From Chrysomallon squamiferum (lineage: Eukaryota; Mollusca; Gastropoda; Neomphalida; Peltospiridae): DNA of 64,000 nucleotides. The stretch covers positions 24,613,822-24,677,821 of the forward strand of contig CM022671.1 of NCBI GenBank assembly GCA_012295275.1, in the 5' to 3' direction. Positions 14,476 to 28,300 of the stretch are shown here, piece by piece. Under the pieces are notes generated by a model. That model was not told the origin of the DNA. It saw only the letters and a program-made list of their open reading frames with translations, and did no database searches. Position numbers and translations under genes: made by a program. Numbering within the stretch: position 1 is the first letter of the stretch; every line of letters starts with the position of its first letter.

Positions 14476-15293
14476 GAGAGGTAGATATGCTGAGTTTACA
14501 TATTATGGCATAGCATAACCGAAAATGGCAACAGAAAAAAGAGATCTGGAAAAAAATGTTACCTGGAATAAATGGCACTATGTAATTTTGGAAAAAAAAT
14601 GTAACCTGAAAAAAAAAATGTTATTGTTTAATGACATTTAGTTATTGGTAGTAGATGAAATGTAACCTCTCTCATATCTAAAACTGCCTCTTCACAGCCC
14701 TGTATTAACAGCCACAAATTGAACCGTAAAATATTTTGTCACTGCACAAACGTTCATTAATTTGGTAACTGCTCTTTCCCAGTGACATTTTTATTCAGTA
14801 GTCAGTGTGTTTTATCTGTGTTAGGAATGTTGATCTACAAACAAACAGTGACACTGATATTTATTGTAAATGTCCTATATAAATATTCTGGGTTATGTCT
14901 TTATTACAGGAATATATTTGTCTTGCAACAATGACTGGATAATGTAGGCTTGAGACAGTGTTTATTAATTTGCTATTGGAAAACAAAGGAAGTATGTAAA
15001 CATAGGGTTAGATGATTGATGATGACACCATTTAAAGAAGCATACTTAAAAACAAAGGTTATAATTCCTTTAGACACTAAAACCATTTTTCATTATATTT
15101 TGGACAGAAACGTTTATAGTAATGTTTACAAAGTTCGTTATAAATGTGAAGATTTACATTATTGGATATACATCACTTACATCAATGATTAGTTCATGAA
15201 AATGTTACAAAGTAAACCTAGCTTTGGAAAATAAACTTAATAAAATATGTTAAGTCATAATGGTCACTTTGAGAAAAATATTTTATTTTTTAA

Positions 15294-15329
<36 letters not shown>

Positions 15330-15825
15330 TTTTATTTATCTAGTCTATCAGTTTATTTACAATGTAATGAAAAATGAAGTTAAGCAAAACAAATAGGCAT
15401 TCAGATACAACTATAATGGAATATACCACTGTGAAAAAGTGCCCCCCCCCAAAAAAAAAAATAAAAATAAAAATAAAAATAACAGATATAAAAATGTAGT
15501 TTTCGTAGGAGTAGCCAGATGACAAAGATTTTGAAAATTTACAAGAGTAATTTGCCATACCACATGTCATCTTAAATACTTAAATCTCACCTACTTGTTA
15601 AAGAGATTAAACTGCCACTTTACACTTTCCACTCTTTGATGCTATTCTTGGCTAATCCCTTTGTCCACTCATTCATTCAGTGTTATTCAACAACTGTGGA
15701 CAGACTGTGCAATCATACTCAATTAAAAACAAACATCAACAACCACAACCATAGCTGTAACAGTAAAAACGACAATACTGTGCTGAACAATAATAACAAA
15801 CATACCAGCCACTACTATTACAAAC

Positions 15826-15858
<33 letters not shown>

Positions 15859-16139
15859 AAAAGACCATGATGATGGCATCAACAATATCATTAATGTTAC
15901 TGTTTCTGCAAGTGACACTTGTTAATCTTCAATAATTATTGTGATTGGTGAAGTTATTTTTTTCACTTTAATAAAAGGGATATAAATTCTGCTATAATAA
16001 AGGGGGAAACTGTTCCCTATATTCAGTTAAAATGATCCTGACAATACAGTCACTCAAATCACTTAAACAGGACACCAGACACCAACCAACAACAAACTGA
16101 TTTGACATCACAAATCCAGCCAATCTGATCTGAATTAAC
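14476..16139. other. non-coding DNA with microsatellites
   Basis: An ATT run at about 15296-15325, a C tract followed by A-rich (AAAAT)n at about 15442-15482, and an (ATG)n run at 15827-15857. The open frames crossing these runs are products of the repeats. No gene was seen. Confidence 0.6.
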
Positions 16140-16372
16140 AAAAGTAACTGAAGACATTTCATTTAACAAAAACCATCCCCGGACATTTCTGTTTTACAAA
16201 AACAAATGGAGGCATTTCATTTAACAAAATTCATGTGACATTTCTGTTAACAAAAACAAATGGAGATATTTCAATTAACAAAAACAAATGAAGACATTAG
16301 AGTTAACAGAAACAAATGAAGACATTTCAGTTAATAAAAACAAATGAAGACATTTCAATTAACAAAATCAAA
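16140..16372. repeat. degenerate tandem array, about 28-33 bp unit
   Basis: The unit acaaatgaagacatttcagt followed by taacaaaa recurs about seven times. The last copies, at about 16285-16370, are the most alike. Confidence 0.75.
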
Positions 16373-17681
16373 CACTGTTCATTTCTGTCTGGTCTTAATA
16401 CCCCAACACAAGCATCTGACCTTCAAGCTGAAGTCAAGTACAGTTCAAACGTTTGTGTGTTTATCAAAGATCTTGTGCTTATTAACAAGTTTGTTCAGCA
16501 ATTTTGTCTTTCTTTGTACTTTTTAGTCTCTCAATACTGGAGATTTATGTCTCACTGTAGATTTGTATGAATGTATGAAAACTATTGGCAAAACATGCTT
16601 CTCCATTTCAGTTTGATTATCTACTTGTCTCTTCTGGATAAAAGGGTTGCTGTTGATATGAAAAACCGTGTCTGTCCTCAGAAATACGTTCACAATGCAT
16701 ACTGTACATCATTACAAATAATGATGCATGCTGGGATATGCTCTGAGAAACATAAAAGAAATAAATATGTTATCTTGTCAGTAATATGTTAGATGTTCTC
16801 TAGGTCTGTTTTAAAATATAAATAATTTAAAATACTTGACATTGTTTGTTTTTTTTCCCCATAACTGGAAATTCTTCCAAAGTCCAAACACATAAACCAT
16901 AAAGACAGATAGAAAAACACACATATATATATAATTAAATTATACACATACAGAAGAAAAAATAAAAATACAAAAATTACACACAGGATACAATACAGTA
17001 CTATATGTGTAAGTATAAACATATAGAAGTATTGGAAATCTTGTCAATTATCCAGATCTAGCATTATTATATTAAAATATTGTAGGTGACAGTTTTTTTT
17101 TTTTTTTTTTGGTTATCACTTCTCTTTTCATGAATATCTAAAACGATTTATTGCTAAGGGATTGTTGTGTGTGTTTTCTGGTTTGTTGTTTATGTATTTT
17201 TTTTACATTATCTCTTGTCATGGTGGATATCTCACACTTGAGCATTATGTCAGCATGTTTAAACCTCGGGCTATTGTCACACGCTTAGTTTTTTTTCACT
17301 CACCCCTAAATCAAATGAGGTCAGTGTCCGGTTGAAAAAGTGGACAGTATCCTTCGTTGCAGGAACAATGGTGGTTAAATGTATAACCTAGAATGACCAT
17401 TCCAAGCAATTATTTCTTTACCCTTTGTGGTTTTGCTATACAGAGTCTGTAATTACAGGGGTAAACTGTAGCAAAAAAGAGAGAAAGAAAATGTGTTCCG
17501 ACTGTCATCTTGAGCAACAGGACTTGTAAAGCATGTCCACACAAGTGGAAGTACAGGTAAATCGGATAAATTAGCCAAGTGGACACCTGCAATAGTGACC
17601 ACTGTCACCGCAAGACATGGACAGCCATAAATCTCAAGTTTTCATGACATCATAAACATTTCCCTTTGATGACAATGGTGG

Positions 17682-17712
<31 letters not shown>

Positions 17713-18033
17713 AAAATCTTGTCAAATATGCACGAAAGTATTAAAAATAATGATACATCTGAACCTGGTCTTGAACTTGGTCTGATTTGATGAAGATTTG
17801 GGTTAATGTATTTCAACTGTAGGTGTCTAAGACATGGCCATTGTTTGTATCAATGTGGGTCCCCGAGTTCCAGGCGGGTTAATGATGGGTCTCCCTTCTT
17901 GAGGTTATCTTTGGGAGGGCAAGTCCATAAACCATATCACATTCCTCCTCTTGGTTTTGCCTGGACCAGTTGTGTGTATGTCTGGGTCTCACAACAGAAT
18001 TTCATCTTTTTGATCAGAAAACAAATTTTTACT
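16373..18033. other. non-coding DNA upstream of the SBSPON-like signal exon
   Basis: A T tract at about 17092-17110 and a (GAT)n run at about 17676-17711 are present. From 17806 the frame of the downstream signal peptide is open with an earlier ATG, but that extension has no family-like sequence. A possible acceptor (tctcacaacag) ends near 17996. I see no TATA box I would trust. Confidence 0.45.
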
Positions 18034-18100
18034 ATGGAATCTTTTGTTTTGTTTGGATTTATTCTAGCTTTTGTTGTAAACCTTCAAGGTTTTCGTTTGG
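18034..18100 (+). CDS. SBSPON: SBSPON-like exon 1: signal peptide
   Basis: The ATG at 18034 has A at -3 and G at +4. It is followed by a 22-residue hydrophobic stretch ([19 protein letters not shown]..) and the strong donor gtaagt at 18101. The exon ends in phase 1, exactly what the TSP1 exon at 24082 needs, so joining them makes an Ala codon and keeps the frame. Evidence is only the hydrophobic character, donor and phase; no family alignment is possible for a signal peptide. The true first exon could instead lie left of the window. Confidence 0.55.
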
Positions 18101-19453
18101 GTAAGTGGTTTATGTAATCATAATAATTTTTGAATTTGAATTTTTGAATTTTTTTTTTTTTTGAAATTAGGGAACCCTTCTTAGAATGGGAAAATGTGAA
18201 CTTTATACATTTTTTATTATTAAAAACTGATAGTTTATTTATTTATTGCTCAGTTTAGTTCTAATATTTCTGATTTAAATAGATAAAACACTTTTATTAC
18301 AATTTATTTATTTATTTACTTTATCAGTGTACAACTAATATCTAATTTGAAACTATGAGCTCTTAATAAAAATTATTGTAATTTATATTTAAAGAAATTT
18401 TATTTGTAAAATACTGAAATATTTTTTTTTTAAATTTTTTTTTTTTTATGCATCCATCCATCCATCATTTATTTATTTATTTATTTTAATTTGTTTTTGT
18501 ATTTATTTGTACTTTCCCCATTGATGAGCTGAAAAAAGTCATGAAATAAAATAAAACCCAAAGAACAACAACTAAAAAAACCGAGAGAAATTTAAATTAA
18601 CCTTAAACGTGGGAATAATTATACCTATTCATTTTGTCTGCCATTAGGCCAAGACCAGTAGGAAATGATGAAATTTAGATGAAGATAGATTTTGTTTAAA
18701 TGTAGTATTGTAATTGATCTGAATATTCATTCAGTGTCCCATAGAACATAATGAATCCCTTGCAATGACCAAAAATAACCATCTGAACTAGCAGATAAAT
18801 CATTATTTACGTAATTGTGACAGTTCTGAATTTCTGTCTCTTGTCTTCATCAGAAACTGTCATGAGAACTCTGTTTAGATTCACTGAGGAATTTTCTCAT
18901 TAGAGTCTTAATCATTACTCTTCCTGCAAGAATAAATGAACATTAATGGATCCATAGGCTTTTCAGATGATATGCCAATCTCCTGTTATTATAATTAGTT
19001 TTAATTTAAATTTTTTTAATATTTTTTTTTTACCTAACAGACTTTTTTTTCAAAAATGTAATGAAATTAATTTCATAATGAAGAAATTAAGTCTTGTTAG
19101 AATAATGGTGGCCTCAAGTTACTGAAATTCGAAATTTGACTAATCTACATTTTACATGTTTCATTATAAAATGTGTCTGATACATGTTATTTATTGGCAG
19201 AATCTGTAGCATTCACATACACAATTTTATATAGATCTGTATAGGTTGCTGTTACTTATTAAAACACATTCATTTAACCAAAATTTTTAATTCACTCAAA
19301 CACACTATATGCCTATATACATACATGTACAAACACACACACACACACATATATAAAATAATTCTCAGTGAAAACTATGGCTGAGTTAGACAAGAGGCAT
19401 GAGTTAAATAACATGCTTATATATTAGCGAGATATTCCTTTCCTTTGATGACA

Positions 19454-19484
<31 letters not shown>

Positions 19485-21580
19485 GCTTCTGCCTTTGCTG
19501 GCTTCCATCAACACTGTGACAACAACATCAAACAAGCGCTCTGCTTTATTGGTAAATAATGGTGCAGTTAAAGTCCTTTGTGGCATAACTTGTCTGTGTT
19601 TGATTTGTTAATCAAAATGTCATAAGACTTGTTCCCATGGAGATTAATGGCTGGTGTGTAATAACTATTACTGTCATGTGTGTGTGTGAATGTGATGTAT
19701 GCTTGGAAAGGTAATGGCTGGTGGGTATGTTGTTAAACATGTGGGTCTGTTTAAACTGGTTTTGTTTTGATTCATTGCCGTTGAAAGGTAATGGCAGTTA
19801 AACATGTGGGTCTGTTTAAACTGGTTTTGTTTTGATTCATTGCCGTTGCAGCAGTAGTGTTACTGTTAAAGGCTGAATGTAGCTCAGTGGTTAGAGCATT
19901 AGGCTGAGGTCACATGATCAGCTCTTCTTCTTCTTCTTCTTCTTAGTGCACCTGTTGGATGTTTTTTTTGTTTCCCAATCCAGCCAGTGTTCTGAAACTG
20001 GTTTATTAATAGATGTGGGAAGTATATTATGTAAAACATCATATCTGGTTTATAGAAGAAGTCTTATCTTTTATTTGGCAGCAATCACATTATCCGTAGA
20101 GCCTTTAAAATATTTTTTTAATCTGCAGTAATATGGCAATAAACACTGATTAAGGTAATGAGGGAAAAAAACTAATTAATTACTCATGTCTGTTGATTGT
20201 CTAATCTTTTTCAATTAGCAGCAAGGAATATTTTATATGTAGCATCCCATAGGAAAACATAACACTGGCCTTTAAATAAACCATTCTGGCTGGAATGAGA
20301 AATAGGACAACAATTGTAAACAGTAGAATTAAAATTACATGAATAAATCAGATTATTTCTAAACTACTTTATTTCATGACTCAGATCTCTTAAATGGTCT
20401 GTTATGATAGTGATGTGTTATCACTGACATAGATTCTGTTGTATTTGTGTGGGAACAGTGTCGCATAATGTCATTCATAATCTGTTAATGATCTCTGACC
20501 TTATAGCGTCTCACTGACACCAGTCTGTTTGTTTGACAGTTAATAAAACACGATAATAGTTTGCTTTATTGCATTGCTGAAATACTTTCATTTTTATTTT
20601 TAAATCTTTTTTTACTTTTTTTACTTTTTTTTTTTTATATGTAGGATATAGAATGACAGTACAAAGAGATGAACAACTTGAGCAGTTAAAGGGTCAAAAT
20701 TTACAAGCAAAGTGTATCGGAAGCTCATATGATGTTGTTAGATAATTAATCCTAGAAATTCTCTATACTCATTCATTATTAAGTGAATTTAATAGTAACA
20801 ATAATAATAATAATAATAATAATAATAATTATAATAATAGTAATAATTTTCAGAACAACACCAATAATTCATACATTTTTCTTTCTTTTTAATATTTTTT
20901 TTCCCTATTGACAGAAAATTCCAAATATAAAATAACAATGTGAAAATTTGAGTAACTGTAAATCAAACTGCAGTAACAGAGTTTTATTGTTGTTTATTTT
21001 GGAGACATCAGCTGCTGAGAAACAGTTGTCTAACTTGTTAACTTGGCATGTGACTGTCTCAGGGAATGATGGGTATTTCCTGCTGGTTTCCTTATGTATT
21101 TGAACCTACTGACCTGCACAGTAATTTCATTTTAAGCCTGTAGCTTAAACATGACATCTACTTATTATGTGAAGACCCATTGCTGTTTGCTCCTCACCTT
21201 GAAGGTATAAACATGTGTACTCAGATTTACAGATTTCATAATACTGAAAATGGCAGAAAATTTAGTTACTTGTTTGACAACTGTCTATAGTTTCTGAAAC
21301 TATCAAACTGTTCTGAAAAATATGTAAATGATAATAATACCATTTGTATATGTTGCTGTGTTTCTTTAAAACACATTCATTTATTCATTTAACAAAAAAA
21401 CCCCACCAAAACCATCCAAAACTAAAAAAGTAACACACACACAAACACACACATTCTCACACATTCACCCACCCACCCACACACTGACACACATACACAC
21501 ACACACACACACAACAAACACACATTCACACAAACACATTCTCACAGATTCACACACATACACACATTCACCCACACACA

Positions 21581-21628
<48 letters not shown>

Positions 21629-22257
21629 GTTTAATTCACAGACTGAGCACATACAGATACATGCTTTGATGCAGGACATAGTTAAGTACTTGTATTTCCT
21701 TCTTGCAAGGTCATCACACTTCAAGGTCTTCTGGTGCTGGTGAAAGTCTGGAATGACTGTTTATGATTACTGCCCTCTCAGTGTGCTAATAAAACACAGC
21801 TGCTTTTACCAAGAACCAAGCATTTTAGCTGCATGCTTAAACTGGTTCACATATGTAACAGATATATTTAAACTCCCATTGCTGAAGATGGCATCACTGT
21901 GGGAGATAACTCTTTTAAGATATATAAGATATGACAGTATGCACATCTAGTGATGTAGATAGTAAAAAAAAAAAAGAAAAAAAAAAAAAAGAAAAAATAG
22001 AAAAGAAGTATCCAATGTAATGTTTTTTAAACTCTTATGCTGAAGATAGCATTACTGAGGGAGATAACTCTTCAGCATGAAACAGATATTAGAGCATGCA
22101 CATTTTCTAAGTGAATAAATAATAAAAATTATATAGTTGCTGTATTATATATTTTGTTCAAACTCTCAACCAGAAAATACAATGCAGTGAGAAATAATTA
22201 TTCAGGTTTTTGTAAATACTTTTAGTATTACTACTACTACTTCTACTACTACTATTT

Positions 22258-22347
<90 letters not shown>

Positions 22348-25300
22348 ATAATAATAATAAAACAACAAATAAACAAAAAAGAAACATACAAAAAAACCAA
22401 AAAACCAACAACAATAAACTTCTAAGCCAAAGATGGCATCTCTATTAGCAATAACTCTACAAGATATAATGGTCAACAGAAATTACTTGTAAAAAAAACA
22501 AAAAACACACACCCAAAATAATGATTACAATAAACATCCATGCTGATTACAGCATCGCTATGGGAAATAACTCTTCAAGATTTATTAACGTGATAACATG
22601 CACGTCTGCAACACAAAGTATCTTGATAAGAAGAAGATGGGGATATAAAAAAAAAACGTGATGCCACTCTAAGAGTGCAGTGATTTGACCTGTTTCCTGT
22701 TACCTTACAACAGCTGATGGCAAGAAAGGAAAGAGATCCTTTGTGTTTGTCAACAGAACTGCAGATAAAACGTGCCACAGAATGGAATTTATGGTTTCTC
22801 TCAGACATGAATTTTAATGAAATCAGAAGTTATGTCCATTACAGACACATTTAAACAGTTTTTTTTTTTTTAAATGGCAGCGCTGCCGAAAACATTATCT
22901 ACCGAAGTTAATGTTTTGGTCATTGCAGGGGTTTAACTATAAATTATATTAATCAGTATTAGTTTAAAAAAAAAAAAAAAATTAAAATAAATAAATAAAA
23001 TATAAGCTGAATTAAAAAAGTAATAATAATAATAATAAAAAAGGTAATAGTTTCTATACATATATTTTAAATTAAGGAATATGAAGGTTTTTTTTTCTTT
23101 TAAATTTATGATTTATTTCATGGAAGTGTGAAGGACAAAATGTGTTAATCTATATTAATTTTTTTGGTTTTTATTTTTTTAAATCCATCTTTAATCATTA
23201 CACTTTTGTTATTATTTGAGAAATTTGAAAATCAAATTTGTAGAAGGTCGTGAGAAACTAACGAAATGTATATACATCCTTTCTTAATAATGTATTTTCT
23301 ATCATTCTGGATATTCCATCAGTTTTGTTAATCCTGTGGTTCTGTGTAAGCACAGTCGCCATAAACACTGCATGGTCAGTTTGAATTTACTGCATTCACA
23401 CAAGATGATAAATCCAGCATGCTGTTTGATTAATTTTACATCCTGGACTGACTGGTAAATGTTTCACAGTAATTGGTAAAACATTAATACGTGTGGTAGG
23501 GAGCACCACCCACATTCTGCTTTTCATTGCTGATTTAACACTTTCATCTGTCCATGTGAATTTCTTAAACGAAAATATTTTTTATTCACCAGTTATGTAT
23601 TTGGGTTTCACGAATCTGATCTGTTTTCTTTTTTGTTATTTATTTGTTTAAAAACTTATTATTATTTTTTATTTTATTTTATTTTTTTGGTGTATTGAAA
23701 ATAAAAATAAAAATAAAAATAAAAATAATAATAATAATAATAATAACAATAATAATAATAATGATTAAAAACAACAACAAAAAAACAAATCCCAAATCAC
23801 CCCCCAAAACATCTGTCCATATTGTTTTTGCATATTTGTTTGTCCCCAAGAAATTCCAGTACTCCTATTTATTTTCTAACCCATATTTTTATTGCACTAA
23901 CCATCTAACATGTTAACATACACATTACATAACTGAAGAGCTGCAAACATACAAAATTCGTTTTGATATAATTAATTACATGGCATTTCAAAAATTTGTA
24001 TCATACAACAGATACAGATTTGTATCATGCATCTGTAATGCAGAAAAATTAATTTATAATTTGTCTTTTTTTCTCTTTTAGCTCAAAATTGTAAAGTCAC
24101 AGAATGGGCAGGATGGGAAAAATGTGATAACCCATGTGGTATTGGCAGCAGACGACGGATTAGAAAGGTGCAGACGTACCCTGAAAATGGCGGCAAACAC
24201 TGCCCTGTGTTAAAACAACGACAGGCTTGTGTAGGTGATGGCTTGAGTGAAGAATGCTTGCAACAGGACCTGGAATTCCAAGGAGAAGAACTTCGAGGTA
24301 ACGACAACTAAACCTTTTATTTAACATTAAAAAAAAAAAAAAAAAAAACGAAAAAGAATGAAAATTTAAGAGACAAAATTTAAAAAGAATAAATATAAAA
24401 ATTCATTTTTTACCTCATCATATAAAACAAAATATATATATAAGAAACAAAAAAGTAAAATATGTCTGACTGATTATACTGATGTTACCTTACACTTTAA
24501 AAAAAAAAAAAAAAAAAAAAATGTTTATCTTTCAAACTGCTGTGAACTTAACATCCTGGAATATGTGGCTTAAAGTGCTTAATGGCAAATCAGCTAAATT
24601 AATTATTATTTTATAAATGGCTGCCACATATCTGAAGATATAAAATCTAATTGCCAACAACTTTAATCTTGTTGGCTTACAACTGCATAGTGTGAAAAAA
24701 ACATTTTATTTTTTTACTTTTCAATTGATACCAGTGTTTAGGTATTAATAATATAAATACTGAGTTTTATTGTTCTGGTCTCACTGAAAATATTGATAGA
24801 GATGTGTATTCACCATGGATACAAATTCCAAAATAAGTCAAAAGGTTGAACTCAAAATAACTATGGAAGCTGAAGAAGCTTATAACACATTAGAATGTTG
24901 GTCTTTGTGGTGTCAAATTTCCTTGTAAATTGCCCCAAGTAGGAATAGTCTGTCAGTACTTCCAGAATGTACAACAAGAGCTTTAGTATAACCAAATCAT
25001 TTTAACAGTGCAACCCAATCATTTCAGCAGTGTAACCAAATCATTTTAACAGTGTAACTCAATCATTTCAGCAGTGTAACCAAATCATTTTGGCAGTGTA
25101 ACCCAATCATTTCAGCAGTGTAACCAAATCATTTTGGCAGTGCAAGCAAATCATTTTAAGTGTAACTAAATATTTTTAACAGTGTAACCAATTCATTTTA
25201 AATGTAATTAAACCATTTTAACAATGTAACTAAATCATTTCGGCAGTGCAAGCAAATCATTTTAACTTTTTCTGTTGTTGTTGGGTTTTTTAAGTCGCTT

Positions 25301-28300
25301 TTAAGGTGTCCTTTTTAAAAATATTTTAAAGTAATGATTTTTTTGATTTTTTTGATGTCTCTATGGAGAAATATAATATATGTCAGAGACTGACACTATG
25401 AAGATTGCTCTTTTAGCATTAGTATTTGGTAAATGTCTCACAACTGATTTGCTTTTTCTTCAGCAATATTTGACTTTAAATTGTTGTTAAACTAGTTCAT
25501 TTGTTTTTATTTCTTTATAATTTTCTTCCATGTTTATATGATGATGGTTTTGATATAAAACTACTCTGAAAAATTATCAGTTACTCAAAGTTAGTAATCA
25601 AAAATTACTCTTAATGGTATCAGTAGTAGTATAGCAATAGTGGTAATAGTAATAATAGCAATGCCATGTATATAGCAGTTGCAGAACTAGTAGTTATCAT
25701 AGTTGTGGTACTAGTAGCAGCACTACAGCAGTAATTCCAGTAACTAATAGTAACCAGTTAATGTGACAGTAAAAATCAGAATGATAATTATTAGTAGCAG
25801 TAGCAAAAATATTAGCTGTTGTAGTAATAATTACATTCTTGTATTAATGCTGTTTTTTGAAAAAAAAAAAAACCAACAACCCAGAGAAGAATTAAACCTT
25901 AAAAATAAATAAAGAATGAAAGAAAGAAATAATAAGTAAAACAAAGAAGAAAAACTAGCCAAAGTGGCAGCCATTTTGTTTAAAATGTAATTAACTAGGA
26001 CATTCATCTTCATTTTAAATCTCATCTTCTCTTGTTCCAAGTTCTGTTTCTGACTTCAATCACTCGATGAAATCATCTTACAAAGATTAATTAGAGATTC
26101 TACAAGCAATACAGAGAAATTTGTTTTATCTAAGTAAGCCAAACGCTGAATGAACTGGACATGTTCCAGCAACTGACAGCTGCAAAACACAGCTTGTTAA
26201 ACATTTAACATGAAACAGTGATGATATCCCTAGACTAAAAAGAAAAAATAGATAAAGAAAGAAAAGAAAAAAAACATGTTGAAGGGAATGGCAGAATATA
26301 TTAATAATGGTACATTTAACAAGAATGTGGTGTAGAGATGGTAGATAATAAATTCCTTATGAAACACAAACAGACACACAAACACACACATTCACACACA
26401 GAAACCAATCCCAAATACCCATATAAAAAAAAAAAAACAAAAACAAAAACAAAAATAACAAGGACAGTAACAACAACAAATTACAAAATTACAGAAAAAC
26501 AACAAAAGCAAACAAAAAACTCAACCACAGAGCAAAGTTTGGATGTTCATATTTTAGGTCTCATCATATTTCAGTTCTTAGAATGATTTTTAGTACTGAA
26601 ATTAATTTGATCTGTACATATTATCAAACAAGACTTGAGCAGATTATATGTCCTTACATGGCATCAGAATTTTGTTTAAACAATATTCCTTCTGCTTGCT
26701 GGTGGATATTACATTATGCAAAGTTGCTGACTTTTGAAACCTTGAATGAACTGCTAGAAGCTGTGGTAAACAAAATATTTTTGTGCTTACAAGATTATTC
26801 AGTGGGGAAAAAAAAAAAAAATATATATATATAAATTTTAAAAATAAGTAATTATTGAAGATATTGTTCTTCTATGGTTCATCTGTAATAACAAAATGTT
26901 TGATTCACAAGATAATATTTATTTATACATCATTAAACTTTTATCTTAAAGATGAGTTCTCATTTCACACATTGAAATATTTCATGTGCCCTGACTCTTT
27001 TGTTGAGTATATTATCCTAGTTTTCAAAATCTATAATAAAGCATTTGAATTAAAGTAAGATATAAATTTCAGTAAAATGCATAAAAAAAATAAAGATATG
27101 TTTATCATAGATGCAAATTCCAGAAAAAGTCAAAAGGTTGAACTCAAAATAACTATGGAAGCTGAAGAAGCTTATAACACATTAGAATGTTGGTCTTTGT
27201 GGTGTCAAATTTCCTTGTAAATTGCCCCAGGTAGAAACAGTCTATGAATACTTCCTGAATGTACAACAAGAGCTTTAGTGTAACCAAATCATTTTAACAG
27301 TGTAACCCAATATTTTTATCAATGTAACAAAATTATTTGTAACAATATAACCTAATAATTTGTAACAGTGTTACTAAATCATTTCAACAGTGTAATCAAA
27401 TCATTTCATGAGTTCTTATGGTATAAGATTATTTTGATTTTAAATAAATTATTAATAAATCTTGATCTATGGATCAGTTTATCACTCAGTTTTAATGAAA
27501 CTCTACTCTATTTTGATATTATCAGGTACCTTAGTGTGTTCTATCATATTTTGTTAAGCATTATTTGAAGTGAGCTTTCATATAAACTAAGAGGAAAGAT
27601 AACTAACTTTGTTGATGGTATGTGACCGAGTGCAAATATTTTAAGTCTGAGGAAGATAATGAAAGAGGAATTCTGGTGCCAACATTTAATGGTCTAGACA
27701 TTTTCAGTTAACAGCAAAGGATCATTTACATGCACCTTACAGAAAGGCATGCATCATCATGGCTTTTGAAAAAACAATAATTTTTCCTTTATCATTATTA
27801 TGACTATTGTATCACTTCCAACAGCTGATTTATTGTCTCTCTCTTCTCTTTTTTATTTTTTCTTGTTCTTGGATCTCATTAAACCATCATTGACTCATTC
27901 ATTCGAGCACTTCCTGAAACAGGAAACAGATCATGAGATACATGAGAAGGACTGATCCTGTGTCTTTTTATGCCTCAGTGGACTGCTCTGTCTCTGAGCT
28001 GCAGAAATCTCTCATTCTACAAGTGTTATACATGTTTGTTTAAGACATCTTATTACAGATTTAATTCCTATTCAAACAACTTCCAGTATCAGATGCATGT
28101 CCAGATATCACACACAAAATCTCACACATGTACTTACAACTCTAATGTGTATGGTATTATAAACTGGGTATAAGTGGGTATGTTGATACTGAAATTGTTT
28201 CCAATGAGAATCTTTGTTTGCTTACATGTCATGGTGTTGACTCTGTATCATGTTTCAAATAAACTTGTCAATTCTGAGGTTGTAATATCGAAAATTGTAA

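Larger units (their letters stand above)
18101..24081 (+). other. intron 1 of SBSPON-like gene
   Basis: 5981 bases with a gtaagt donor and a ttctcttttag acceptor. It contains SINE relics, a 51-bp duplication, CA-rich DNA, a (CTA)n tract and a decayed satellite, listed separately. I searched the plus strand in all frames for the adjacent-Cys core of a somatomedin-B domain and found none in a Cys-rich open stretch. Confidence 0.55.

Noticed and set aside
15636-15918. Frames ending in poly-Asp or containing poly-His
   Set aside because: Products of the (ATG)n microsatellite.
19869-19935. Possible tRNA gene
   Set aside because: Only an A-box-like head is present; there is no matching acceptor stem or good B box, so it is a SINE head.
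20401-20470. Adjacent-Cys frame (..FCCICVG..)
   Set aside because: A stop codon lies just upstream and there is no Cys-rich context.
21128-21210. Possible somatomedin-B exon with adjacent Cys (..HCCLLL..)
   Set aside because: It lacks the other Cys of the domain and the Asp-Cys-Cys-x-Asp core.
24083-24307. Minus-strand 74-codon frame
   Set aside because: Shadow of the TSP1 exon on the plus strand, which has splice sites and domain motifs.
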